From NCBI GenBank assembly GCA_049568075.1, contig CP144911.1: a stretch of 64,000 bases of DNA. The stretch is one strand, 5' to 3'. The DNA is from Gottfriedia sp049568075. Lineage in GTDB: Bacteria > Bacillota > Bacilli > Bacillales > Bacillaceae_G. Shown here in pieces: positions 1 through 7,330 of the stretch (its first letter is position 1; each line of letters opens with the position of its first letter). The notes under the pieces were generated by a model, which saw nothing but the letters and a program-made list of their open reading frames with translations, was not told where the DNA came from and did no database searches. The position numbers and the translations under genes were made by a program.

Positions 1-273
1 CGTGACCGACTTCCAAGACAAGGTCTAGTTCATTATGAACAATATAATGATTATTCAGATGAAGATATTCTTGAAATCTATAAAGAAAGAAATGAAAAAG
101 GCTGGCAACGTTACATGGACGTTCCAAAGCTTAAAGAAATGACAGAGCGACTAGGATTAAAGAATTTAGCTCAAATTTATACGATTGCAAAGTATACACA
201 AGAATCTCATCATGAATATTCACAAACAGTACTAGAATATTTAGAGAAACAAAATTTTATGAATAATAAATGA
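1..273 (+). CDS. Unidentified protein, C-terminal fragment
   Basis: The window opens inside a reading frame on the + strand with 90 codons before a TGA stop; the start lies outside. The visible part is hydrophilic and mostly helical-looking, rich in Glu, Lys and Tyr, and ends FMNNK. No catalytic motif or membrane segment is visible and I do not recognise the family. A strong terminator hairpin follows 12 bases after the stop, so this is the last gene of its transcript. Confidence 0.6.
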   Translation, partial: RDRLPRQGLVHYEQYNDYSDEDILEIYKERNEKGWQRYMDVPKLKEMTERLGLKNLAQIYTIAKYTQESHHEYSQTVLEYLEKQNFMNNK

Positions 274-285
274 TAGTTAACAATA

Positions 286-319
286 AAAAAGTCGATTTCC
301 AATGAAGAATCGACTTTTT
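286..319. terminator. Intrinsic terminator, probably bidirectional
   Basis: A 12-bp stem (AAAAAGTCGATT pairing with AATCGACTTTTT) with a 10-base loop. The A-run on one side and T-run on the other let it serve both the partial gene at 1-273 and the convergent methyltransferase. Confidence 0.85.
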
Positions 320-355
320 ATATTTTCATTTTTTATAGATTACTAGTTATTCTTC

Positions 356-1018
356 TCATTTATAAAGATAAATATATAAACTAATATCCTCTTGCTTAAT
401 GTTATAATTCTTAAATTCTGTTTCATTTAAAAACATCTCAAAATTTTCTTTTGTATAAGCACCTTTTTTCAAGAAAGTTTTAAATGCAAATTTTACAAAA
501 TACTTATCAAACCCCGTCATTCCAGTTTTTCTAATTTCACCTTCTATATCTTGTGCAGTTGCATTAAAATTCATATCGATTATAAGTGATGTTCCACCTG
601 GTTTTAATACCCTATACATTTCTTTGAGTGCTTTTACTGGATCCATAAAGTTCTTAAATGCTGCACTGCAAACAATAAAATCAAATGTGTTATCATCGCA
701 AGGTAGATTTGATGCATTTCCTTCTTTAAAATTTACTAAAACATTTGCTTCCTTTGCATTATTTTTTTCAATGTTAACAAAATCTGGACTTAACTCTACT
801 CCTGTAACATCAAAACCTATTTTTGCAAGCTCAATAGATAGATATCCTGGCCCAGGAGCTACTTCTAAAATCTTTGCACCTTCTTGAACTAAAGATTGTA
901 TTTCGGTTGCATATTCTTGCATTTGTGTCATACGGCTTTTTCGGGAGTTTTTGTCATACCATTTTGCTGTATACCCATAAATACCAACATCTTTTTTCTT
1001 CCGCATATTTTTCATCAT
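356..1018 (-). CDS. Class I SAM-dependent methyltransferase
   Basis: Transfers a methyl group from S-adenosylmethionine to an unknown small-molecule substrate. The SAM-binding motif I ILEVAPGPGY is followed by the acidic GVELSP strand end (motif II) and a YRVLKPGG motif before beta-5, the classical Methyltransf_11 layout; the short all-alpha N-terminus carries YTAKWYDKNSRKS. An ATG at 1057 is possible, but AGAGGTAGGGTGG sits just before the ATG at 1018, so I start there (about 220 aa). It is divergent from the TetR gene at 1253, and three tetO-like operators lie between them, so it may be a target of that repressor. The substrate cannot be told from sequence. Confidence 0.85.
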   Translation of the reverse strand: MMKNMRKKKDVGIYGYTAKWYDKNSRKSRMTQMQEYATEIQSLVQEGAKILEVAPGPGYLSIELAKIGFDVTGVELSPDFVNIEKNNAKEANVLVNFKEGNASNLPCDDNTFDFIVCSAAFKNFMDPVKALKEMYRVLKPGGTSLIIDMNFNATAQDIEGEIRKTGMTGFDKYFVKFAFKTFLKKGAYTKENFEMFLNETEFKNYNIKQEDISLYIYLYK

Positions 1019-1120
1019 CACATCCACCCTACCTCTTTTTTTAATGTTATCAATCATTGTTCACAAGCCTTATTATTAAAAAAATTTATTTGATTTAGCT
1101 AGTAGGTAATTTGTTTGAAC

Positions 1121-1149
1121 TTTAAAGTAGTTTATATTTCTAGTACAAT
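1121..1149 (+). promoter_or_regulatory. Candidate sigma-A promoter of the tetR-like gene
   Basis: TTTAAA at 1121-1126 and TACAAT at 1144-1149 are separated by 17 bp. Transcription would start near 1156, just ahead of the three operators, so a bound repressor would block early elongation. The -35 matches only 4 of 6 consensus positions. Confidence 0.45.
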
Positions 1150-1164
1150 AAGAGAACAAAAACG

Positions 1165-1217
1165 TCTAACAACGTTAGTTATCTAACACCGTTAGAGTAA
1201 CATCTAACACTGTTAGA
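1165..1217. promoter_or_regulatory. Three tandem tetO-like operators
   Basis: Three 15-bp palindromes of the form TCTAAC-NNN-GTTAGA lie at 1165-1179 (TCTAACAACGTTAGT), 1182-1196 (TCTAACACCGTTAGA) and 1203-1217 (TCTAACACTGTTAGA), spaced 17 and 21 bp. The classical tet operator core, TCTATCATTGATAGA, has the same outer TCTA/TAGA half-sites, and the adjacent regulator has a TetR-like DNA-binding domain. Autoregulation plus control of the divergent methyltransferase is the natural inference. Confidence 0.75.
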
Positions 1218-1252
1218 GTCAATGAAAATTATTAAATTTTTGGAGAGATTTT

Positions 1253-1834
1253 ATGGCGATAACGAAAGAAGCAATTGTAAAAGCATCCCTCGATATTTTA
1301 AATCGTGACGGAATAAGTAATTTATCGATGCGCACATTAGCGAAAGAGCTTGAAATCAAAGCTGCATCCTTATATTGGCATATTAAAGATAAACAGGGTT
1401 TGTATGATTTAATTGCAGAGCACTTAAATAATGAAATTGTGCTACCTGAAGAATTAGATGATGCTAGGGAAGCTTTAACAGCTCTAGCATTTGAAGTGCG
1501 AAGAGTCTTATTAAAAACACGAGATGCAGTAGAAGTTTTTTCGCAATCAATGCCAACTACACCAAGTAGATTAAAAGCAGTAAAATTCACTTTAGAAAAT
1601 TTAACTAAATACGGTGTATCTGATCAAAACTGTCTAGTTGCTGGTAACCTTTTTAACAACTATGTATTATCATTTGTAGCAGATGAACATCGTGCAATGC
1701 AGTTCACATACACTCCCGAAGAAGTAACTGCATTTACATCATTTTTTGGTGAGCAGTATCATTATAGTTTTGATTTTGAAGAACAATTTCTATATGGATT
1801 AAGGGTAATATTTGCTGGATTACATACCGAATAA
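1253..1834 (+). CDS. TetR family transcriptional regulator (Tet-repressor-like)
   Basis: A 193-residue repressor. The N-terminal helix-turn-helix runs over about residues 4-48 and contains SMRTLAKELEIKAASLYWHI and KDKQGLYDLI, very close in pattern to the DNA-binding domain of the tetracycline repressor. The rest is the all-helical ligand/dimer domain (TetR_C type). GGAGAG at 1242-1247 supports the ATG at 1253. Three tetO-like palindromes occupy its leader. No efflux pump is adjacent; the divergent neighbour is a methyltransferase. The inducer is unknown. Confidence 0.88.
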   Translation: MAITKEAIVKASLDILNRDGISNLSMRTLAKELEIKAASLYWHIKDKQGLYDLIAEHLNNEIVLPEELDDAREALTALAFEVRRVLLKTRDAVEVFSQSMPTTPSRLKAVKFTLENLTKYGVSDQNCLVAGNLFNNYVLSFVADEHRAMQFTYTPEEVTAFTSFFGEQYHYSFDFEEQFLYGLRVIFAGLHTE

Positions 1835-2083
1835 TTGAACTACTCGCCACTTAACGCCCTTACAGGTTGTTTGAAGTGGGTGATTCTTGGGAACTGAGCA
1901 TACTTGCTAGTGTATTTCTTTGCCAGCAGAGGTTTCTCTTATTTGACAAGCTATCCCCGTAGATTCCTACGGTTCTATGTTTATTTAGGCCAAAGCCAAT
2001 ATTCGTAATCCTTCAGCTAGAATGTTTTTACTGGCATTTATGTCTCGATCGTGATGTTGATGGCAAATAGGATATGTCCATTC
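1835..2083 (-). mobile_element. tnpB: IS200/IS605-type right-end remnant with tnpB C-terminus
   Basis: Read on the minus strand, 2083-1985 encodes the last 32 residues of a TnpB (OrfB) protein: a zinc-finger half CxxH-like CHQHHDRD followed by INASKNILAEGLR and a stop. The ~145 bp beyond the stop are hairpin-rich and end near a TTGAACTACTC sequence immediately after the tetR-like stop codon, as expected for the right end of such an element (the part that in intact elements encodes the guide/omega RNA). Everything upstream in tnpB is missing, so this is a dead fragment. Confidence 0.75.
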
Positions 2084-2096
2084 CCTGATTGCAAGA

Positions 2097-2210
2097 AGAG
2101 TAATGAATCAACGTGATGCTTTCCTTAACAAGTTGAGTTCAGAAATAATCAAAAACCACGATCTAGATAAAAAAGTCACATCATACTTTCGATGTGACTT
2201 TTTGAAATAG
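2097..2210 (+). pseudogene. Second tnpB fragment, opposite strand
   Basis: The + frame reads RVMNQRDAFLNKLSSEIIKN, which matches the internal TnpB stretch (KVANQRKDFLHKLS...IIKNHD pattern) that precedes the first catalytic aspartate region, then runs on for 13 unrelated residues to a stop. It faces the C-terminal fragment at 1985-2083 and the two overlap no common sequence, so at least two deletion or inversion events of IS605-like elements are recorded here. Confidence 0.6.
2170..2203. terminator. Intrinsic terminator hairpin
   Basis: 13-bp perfect stem (AAAAAGTCACATC with GATGTGACTTTTT) and an 8-base loop. T-runs on both strands make it usable in either direction. It overlaps the end of the tnpB fragment. 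Confidence 0.8.
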
Positions 2211-2267
2211 AATTTACATCAATTTTTAATCCGTTAACTTTCTTTGAAACGAAATAGGATCTGAAAC

Positions 2268-2390
2268 CTAATCAGCTCCTATTTTAGTTACATTCATTTC
2301 CTTACTAACTGGTTTCCCGTCCTTATCCAATAATGGGGTAAGTACTCCAATATAACCATCCCAACTAAATAAATATTGTATTCCTGTCTC
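2268..2390 (-). pseudogene. DUF6440-like gene remnant
   Basis: The minus frame reads ETGIQYLFSWDGYIGVLTPL followed by LDKDGKPV, the diagnostic core of DUF6440 proteins (ETGVxYL...GLTPLLDxDGKP). Upstream the frame meets a stop, while another frame supplies MMSVVKKIK, so the N-terminal half is broken by a frameshift. No start codon with a ribosome binding site is left. Function of the family is unknown. Confidence 0.5.
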
Positions 2391-2479
2391 TTAATCTTTT
2401 TTACGACAGACATCATTTTAGCTTCTTTATAGATTACATAAAGCTATTATCTAATCTTTTATAGACAAATGTATCCTCC

Positions 2480-2779
2480 TTAATCAAACCGTACTGTATC
2501 AAAACCATCCATTATATCTTCTAATTCAGTTAAAAAATTTAATTGGACTGGACCTGGAATTTGCTCCATCCACTTTTTAACTTCAGGTAACTCTTCAGCC
2601 TCTTCAATATTTGTTGGTTTTGGATCAAGCGTTTCCCACCATTTCTTCAATTCATCAATAAATTCATAGAAATAGCGTTCAAATCTTTCTGCCCACTCAG
2701 CTCCTTCATCATCAGTCGTTTTTTGCATCATGCTCCAAGCTTCCATTGCTGTTTCAAAGTATTCATCAATCTTTTTCAT
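2480..2779 (-). CDS. Small acidic protein of unknown function
   Basis: A 99-residue, strongly acidic, Trp-rich and probably helical cytoplasmic protein beginning MKKIDEYFETAMEAW. No membrane segment, Cys pair or catalytic motif is visible. AAAGGAAAA lies 5 bases before the ATG. I do not recognise the family; the acidity and charge pattern resemble small immunity or anti-toxin-like proteins, but no toxin partner is next to it, so that remains a guess. The 130 bp upstream hold nothing I can name. Confidence 0.6.
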   Translation of the reverse strand: MKKIDEYFETAMEAWSMMQKTTDDEGAEWAERFERYFYEFIDELKKWWETLDPKPTNIEEAEELPEVKKWMEQIPGPVQLNFLTELEDIMDGFDTVRFD

Positions 2780-2914
2780 GGTATTTTCCTTTCACGATAA
2801 AAGTACTACTTACTCTATTATATTAACTTTTTCAAGCTTTTACTTCATTCAGAAATTGATTAGAATCCATTCGATGTGTTGGTCATTTTTCAATTTCATA
2901 ACCACACCAGTGAA

Positions 2915-3082
2915 TTAAAATCTTGGTCGATCATTATTATGTGACTGTCTCGTAATTTCTTCATGTAATTTTTGACTTTCTGTTTTATCTGGCGCTTTTG
3001 TTCCGAACTTTTTTTGCATAAAGAACCCAAATGCAATTGCGACAACTATAAACCCCCAAAATAGATAGCCAAATAGTGTCAA
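2915..3082 (-). CDS. 55-residue single-pass membrane protein
   Basis: A short gene missed by length cut-offs. TTG at 3082 follows AGGAG with 8 bases between, giving MTLFGYLFWGFIVVAIAFGF as an N-terminal membrane helix, then a basic and polar tail ending NNDRPRF. A GTG three codons earlier is too close to the ribosome binding site. Orientation is N-out or N-in by an uncertain rule; function unknown. Confidence 0.6.
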   Translation of the reverse strand: MTLFGYLFWGFIVVAIAFGFFMQKKFGTKAPDKTESQKLHEEITRQSHNNDRPRF

Positions 3083-3179
3083 TTCAATCACTCCTATTAA
3101 TTAGTATAGGCAAAATAAAAATCGACTTTACGCCGATCGTGTTGATTTAAAGTATATTTAATATACTGCATATTTACTA

Positions 3180-3506
3180 TTACAACCTATGAATTAATTC
3201 ATTTATTCCTGGTATTAATATCAAAAGTATTGAGGAAGAAACCAATAGTATTCTGACTTTATTCGATAATTTCACTTTTCCTTTACCATTGTACCATCCA
3301 CTAAATTGAATTTTGTTCCGATATAAGACAAATATTAATAAAAGGATTCCAAATGAACTCCACCATCCAGAATTAGAAAGATTTACACCAAAATCCATGT
3401 ATATTTCTGATAAAACTGTTGAAAATAGAGCACCTAGTATCCCGAAGATTACTATGATTCTAATCAATTCTAATATTAGTCCCATTGAAGCTAACATTGC
3501 CTTCAC
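3180..3506 (-). CDS. Small multi-pass membrane protein
   Basis: 108 residues with about three hydrophobic segments (roughly 8-30, 45-62 and 85-102) separated by a short polar loop with SGWW and a basic stretch NGKGKVKLSNKVR. GTG start supported by TTTTGGAGG 6 bases upstream. No family recognised. It stands alone, with the small membrane gene 2915-3082 downstream in the same direction after ~100 bp. Confidence 0.6.
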   Translation of the reverse strand: MKAMLASMGLILELIRIIVIFGILGALFSTVLSEIYMDFGVNLSNSGWWSSFGILLLIFVLYRNKIQFSGWYNGKGKVKLSNKVRILLVSSSILLILIPGINELIHRL

Positions 3507-3649
3507 TTAAAGCCTCCAAAAGTTTATTTTACTTTTTAAAATAGTTCCATCTAAATATATATTCGATGTTTGGTAATTTTCACCTTTTTTATTATATTTA
3601 CATAATCAAAATTTTAAACGTTTTCAGTAAAAATTGAATGTAGTATTTC

Positions 3650-4049
3650 CTTATCAAAACAAAGGAAATAATTGAAAGAACTGGATCCAATCCATCATTA
3701 ATTGAATTCGAAATTACTGAAATTGTTATGAAAAACACGGCTTCTAGTGCTCAAATTATAAATAACTTAAAAGAAATTGGAATTAAATTCTTCTTTCGAA
3801 AATCCATTAAAAATAGATCGTTCCTTCATTCAAAATATGACTGAAAATCCTAAGAACTTTTCGTTGGTCAAAGCGATTATTAAGATGGGCCATAGTTTAG
3901 GATTTAAAATTGTTGCAGAGGGAGTCGAAACTGAAGAGCAAATGAAAATGTTAAAAAATTTAAATTGCGATATCGGTCAAGGATATTATTTTAATCGTCC
4001 TTTACCGATAAAGGTAATCTGCCCTTCAATGGAGATAGGAATTAACTGA
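3650..4049 (+). pseudogene. EAL-domain (c-di-GMP phosphodiesterase) remnant
   Basis: Two frames together carry the second half of an EAL domain. Frame one reads EIIERTGSNPSLIEFEITE up to NNLKEIGIKF; frame two resumes with PLKIDRSFI, KIVAEGVETEEQ and GQGYYFNRPLP. Between them the expected DDFGTGYSSL segment, with its metal-binding aspartates, is missing and the frame shifts at 3790-3810. The catalytic EAL motif and any GGDEF part are absent upstream. The gene is therefore inactive; it was probably a long sensor phosphodiesterase. Confidence 0.85.
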
Positions 4050-4062
4050 TTCGAACTTTACT

Positions 4063-4090
4063 AAAGGGCGTATTAATACGTCCTTTTTTT
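4063..4090 (+). terminator. Intrinsic terminator after the EAL remnant
   Basis: Imperfect palindrome AAAGGGCGTATT / AATACGTCCTTTTTTT with a T-run on the + strand. Confidence 0.75.
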
Positions 4091-4193
4091 GAACTCACTA
4101 TTCTAACAAGATATTCAAGGCTTCTCGTGAGGAATAAAGTGTAAATAGTTAGAAAATACTATTGAAAGGTTTTTAATGTTCAGGGGGGATACT

Positions 4194-4685
4194 TTGTTTA
4201 GTCAGGTCGTAAAATCTATACCCAATTTACTTACAATCGGAAATTTAATTTGTGGTGTTCTATCGATTACGCTTAATATGAGTGGTTTAATCATGTTATC
4301 CTCAATTTTTATTTTCATCGCTGCTATTTTTGATCTTCTTGACGGTAGAGTTGCAAGGAAACTAAAAGTGAATAGTGAATTTGGTGTAGAGCTAGATTCT
4401 TTAGCGGATATTGTTAGTTTCGGCGTTGCCCCTGCGCTCTTATTTCATTCCATTTCAGCACCATCAATCTTAACCTCACTTGCATTTATCGTTTTTCCTA
4501 CGATGGGGGCATTAAGATTAGCAAAATTTAGTGCTAAGCCTACCATAGGTTATTTTAAGGGATTACCTATTCCTGCCGCTGGTTTACCTTTAGCTGGTAT
4601 GGGAATGTTTTTTTATAGTAATGCATGGATTACTTTAATTCTTGCTTTCTTAATGGTTAGTCCAATTAGGTTTAAAAAGCTTTAA
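4194..4685 (+). CDS. pssA: CDP-diacylglycerol--serine O-phosphatidyltransferase
   Basis: Makes phosphatidylserine from CDP-diacylglycerol and serine in the membrane, the step before phosphatidylethanolamine. The CDP-alcohol phosphotransferase signature DG(x2)AR(x8)G(x3)D(x3)D is complete (DGRVARKLK...GVELDSLAD), and about five membrane helices follow. At ~163 aa it is slightly shorter than Bacillus PssA. An in-frame ATG exists at 4176, but AGGGGGG at 4183-4189 lies inside that extension and positions the TTG at 4194 correctly, so TTG is the start. No psd gene is adjacent. Confidence 0.85.
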   Translation: MFSQVVKSIPNLLTIGNLICGVLSITLNMSGLIMLSSIFIFIAAIFDLLDGRVARKLKVNSEFGVELDSLADIVSFGVAPALLFHSISAPSILTSLAFIVFPTMGALRLAKFSAKPTIGYFKGLPIPAAGLPLAGMGMFFYSNAWITLILAFLMVSPIRFKKL

Positions 4686-4693
4686 TAACTGCA

Positions 4694-4738
4694 ATTAAAA
4701 ATGCTATTACCCTCTGTAGTGGAAATAGCATTTTTAAT
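4694..4738. terminator. Bidirectional terminator between convergent genes
   Basis: 15-bp stem ATTAAAAATGCTATT / AATAGCATTTTTAAT. It separates pssA (+) from the unknown gene at 4768-5121 (-). Confidence 0.8.
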
Positions 4739-4767
4739 TTATATTGAAAAATTATTGTAGCATTATT

Positions 4768-5121
4768 TTACTTATTATTAAATGAAATGATTGCATTTTT
4801 TAAGGTGTAAAGTTTTGCTGTGAAAATATAAAGTTCATTATAATTATTTTCCACGTATTCATCAATAATGCTAATCCCTTTTATAAAGTTCTCAATCAAT
4901 AAATATGTATATTTTCCGTCCCATGCGAACCGATTAATTCTGAATAATTCATCTGCTAATACTTGGAATCTAAATTCTTCAATTAATAGTTTTATTTGAT
5001 ATATTTTGTCTTTATTATTAGTAGTTGTATATTTACTATTTTCATAACTATTATGTACTAATTTGACAAAATCATTTATATCTTCAGCTAACATATTCGC
5101 TTTTTGCATCTCAAATTTCAT
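4768..5121 (-). CDS. Unknown cytoplasmic protein
   Basis: 117 residues from the ATG at 5121 (MKFEMQKANML), chosen because GGGGATGGAG lies directly before it; an in-frame ATG at 5157 has no such site. The protein is hydrophilic, helical-looking and rich in Tyr, Asn and Lys, with no clear motif. I do not recognise it. Nothing in its neighbours suggests a role. Confidence 0.55.
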   Translation of the reverse strand: MKFEMQKANMLAEDINDFVKLVHNSYENSKYTTTNNKDKIYQIKLLIEEFRFQVLADELFRINRFAWDGKYTYLLIENFIKGISIIDEYVENNYNELYIFTAKLYTLKNAIISFNNK

Positions 5122-5316
5122 ATCTCCATCCCCTATAGTGTTAAAAATATACATCACTAGAGTGTATGTTTTTATTTTAAATCATATCACAAACAATCCA
5201 ATTAATCTCGTATCCTACTTCTTCATGGAAAAAAGCAATTCTAAAAAATAAGAGCCACAATTGTGACCCTATACTTTTTATTTTTTGTATTGGTAGAATC
5301 AAATATCAGAAAGGGC

Positions 5317-5973
5317 TCATATTTTTCTACTTTTCCCTTTAGATTTGATCATCCTATGTACTTCTGTTGTTTCTCCATTATCAACATGTTTTTTAATGTT
5401 TGATACATCAATATCTGTTTCAATTTTTACGACTTTACTCTCATTTCTTCCTAATTTTACTTTATATGGAGCATTTTTTTTCATAAGTGATAACATTGCG
5501 CCTTCGTCCTCAAACGGATACTTATCATAAAAATCAATCGTAAAAAGCACATCACTATTACTATAGTTTTTAAAAGGAAGTTCACATTCTGCATGCATTA
5601 TTGTTTCATTTTTCATTTCAAAACTACACTTACTTTTATTCCGATCATATGAAACTGCATAAATGTCAGTAGCAATTGTCTTTTGGTATGCACTTGCAAG
5701 AAAAGTTGGAGTACTAACTGAAAAGAATAATGCAATCAAAATAATCCGCAACCTAAATTTTTTTAATGATTTTGATAGAAAATAAAAGCTAGCAATCAAT
5801 AATAATACTGATGTAATTCCTACATAATTTAATCCACTTTCTTTTGTAATCGGTATATTATTTACAGAAAATTTTGCACCTAAAGTATCATCATTAGGAA
5901 AAGTGAAATTAAATGCCATAGATGTCAAAAACAGAATGATTGAAAGATAAAAAAACTTTTTGTTTTTTAGCAA
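5317..5973 (-). CDS. Unknown membrane-anchored protein
   Basis: 218 residues with three hydrophobic segments near 8-24, 48-66 and 74-95, then a long extracytoplasmic-looking beta-rich part with a Cys pair (CSFEMK...AECELPF) and a very basic C-terminus (SKGKSRKI). Start is TTG with AAAGGAGAG upstream. The C-terminal part resembles a small immunoglobulin-like or lipoprotein-type sandwich, but no family is recognised. Nearby genes 6027-6380 and 6417-7001 point the same way and are equally unknown. Confidence 0.55.
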   Translation of the reverse strand: MLKNKKFFYLSIILFLTSMAFNFTFPNDDTLGAKFSVNNIPITKESGLNYVGITSVLLLIASFYFLSKSLKKFRLRIILIALFFSVSTPTFLASAYQKTIATDIYAVSYDRNKSKCSFEMKNETIMHAECELPFKNYSNSDVLFTIDFYDKYPFEDEGAMLSLMKKNAPYKVKLGRNESKVVKIETDIDVSNIKKHVDNGETTEVHRMIKSKGKSRKI

Positions 5974-6026
5974 TTTGTATCACTCTCCTTTTTTAATTTA
6001 CAACCTCTAGTTAATGGAAGAGTTAC

Positions 6027-6380
6027 TTATTTTTTTAACCCACTCTTTCCCATATATACTTCGTATGCTTCATCTATTTTCTGTTTACAAATCTCACTCC
6101 ACAAAGTTTGAAGATCTTTAATTTTTTCTTCATTAGCATGTTCTGGCTCCATCTCACCGTCAAAACCAATATGCGAATCAACATCCGAAACTAAACCTTT
6201 TTCATCCGAATAGGCAATCTCATTCGGAACATAAGTTCCCCCTCGATGTTGACAATTATTTTCGATACAATGAAAACCTGGTTTTTTAACTTCTTTACAA
6301 AATCCTAGAATTGTTGAATTTGCTTCATTTTCAATAATATGTAAGCAATAAATTTCTAATAATACTTGGTTATAAGAAAT
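6027..6380 (-). CDS. Unknown Cys-containing protein, possible ATT start
   Basis: An open frame of 117 codons on the minus strand with no ATG, GTG or TTG near its 5' end. AAAGGAG is followed 8 bases later by ATT, and an in-frame TAG lies between. The product would begin ISYNQVLLEIYCLHIIE and contains CxH and HC...NNCQH pairs that could bind a metal, then an acidic C-terminal half. Either it uses a rare ATT start (known for infC) or the start codon has mutated. The frame is otherwise clean, which argues for a real or very recently lost gene. Family not recognised. Confidence 0.5.
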   Translation of the reverse strand: MSYNQVLLEIYCLHIIENEANSTILGFCKEVKKPGFHCIENNCQHRGGTYVPNEIAYSDEKGLVSDVDSHIGFDGEMEPEHANEEKIKDLQTLWSEICKQKIDEAYEVYMGKSGLKK

Positions 6381-6416
6381 ATTAATCTACTCCTTTCATC
6401 GGTCCTAACCTATTTA

Positions 6417-7001
6417 TTAATCAATCTGTTTTCCATATTCATCCAAATAACGATTTTCTAAACTAAATGCATTTGATGCTTTGTTCATTGTAATGATTTT
6501 AGCGCTCGGACTCCCAACTTTTATTTCAACTTTTTCGGTGCTCCCCGTTGCATTCACAAGGCTAACGCTCAATTTAGAAACAGTATTATGATGATTTGTA
6601 ATGACTAGTATTTTCAAAGGTAAGGGCTTGTCATCTTTATATTTGATAGGTAAAGCAAAGTCTTGTAAGTTTGAATCTATCTTATTTTCATTATTTATGT
6701 CACTTTCAAAGTACGATCCGTATTCAGCATCTAGAAATCTATAGTTTCCAATATTGTCTTTTTTAAAGTGAATGTACGACGGAGTATCGTTTTGCAAATA
6801 GGCTACATATCGATCATTTCCAAAGTCAAATATTTTAATAATTTCAATTGAGTTTTCTCCATTGGTTACAGAATGGATTGTTGCTAGGATATTTTTTTGA
6901 TTGTTTCCATTCATTTGTAAAGCATGCTTAAGGAGTTTGTAACTGATGATGGCAAAACACAACAAAAACAATAATTTGTATATTATTTTCTGATTAATCA
7001 C
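6417..7001 (-). CDS. Unknown N-terminally anchored secreted protein
   Basis: 194 residues. A basic N-terminus and one membrane helix (about 8-26, YKLLFLLCFAIISYKLL) are followed by a soluble, polar, beta-rich domain. GTG start with GGAGG 6 bases upstream. No lipobox at a signal cleavage site, so it is probably anchored by the helix. Family not recognised. It lies 36 bp before the gene at 6027-6380 and the two may be cotranscribed. Confidence 0.55.
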   Translation of the reverse strand: MINQKIIYKLLFLLCFAIISYKLLKHALQMNGNNQKNILATIHSVTNGENSIEIIKIFDFGNDRYVAYLQNDTPSYIHFKKDNIGNYRFLDAEYGSYFESDINNENKIDSNLQDFALPIKYKDDKPLPLKILVITNHHNTVSKLSVSLVNATGSTEKVEIKVGSPSAKIITMNKASNAFSLENRYLDEYGKQID

Positions 7002-7330
7002 GGTCGACCTCCATTCACTATTTTTTGATTCTATTGTTCTGAATTATCCTTTACGCAAAATAAACCGTCAATTGGGTTATTTCCCTGCTTTTCCCAATAT
7101 ATTTCCAATACTATTCTGTACACATTTAAATAGTCGATTAATTTTCTTGTTAATTCAGTTAAATTTGTTATATTGTTCAAAAAAATTAATTTTGGGCTAT
7201 CAGTAGCTTAAAATCGTATATATAATAGAAAATGCGGAAGTATTTGGTATTTTGAATTCGATTTCCAACTTTCGCTCCATCAAATCGTAATTCCTTATTT
7301 ATCTGCCTTTTAGATAAAGGAGGAAGTAAA
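7002..7330. other. Intergenic, divergent promoters expected
   Basis: AT-rich spacer between divergent genes. TATAAT at 7221-7226 on the + strand is a plausible -10 for the RNA-repair pair, but no good -35 is 16-18 bp upstream. AAAGGAGG before 7331 is the ribosome binding site. Nothing else identified. Confidence 0.4.

Noticed and set aside
4768..5157. Toxin-antitoxin role for the unknown gene
   Set aside because: No partner gene with overlap and no recognisable toxin or DNA-binding motif.
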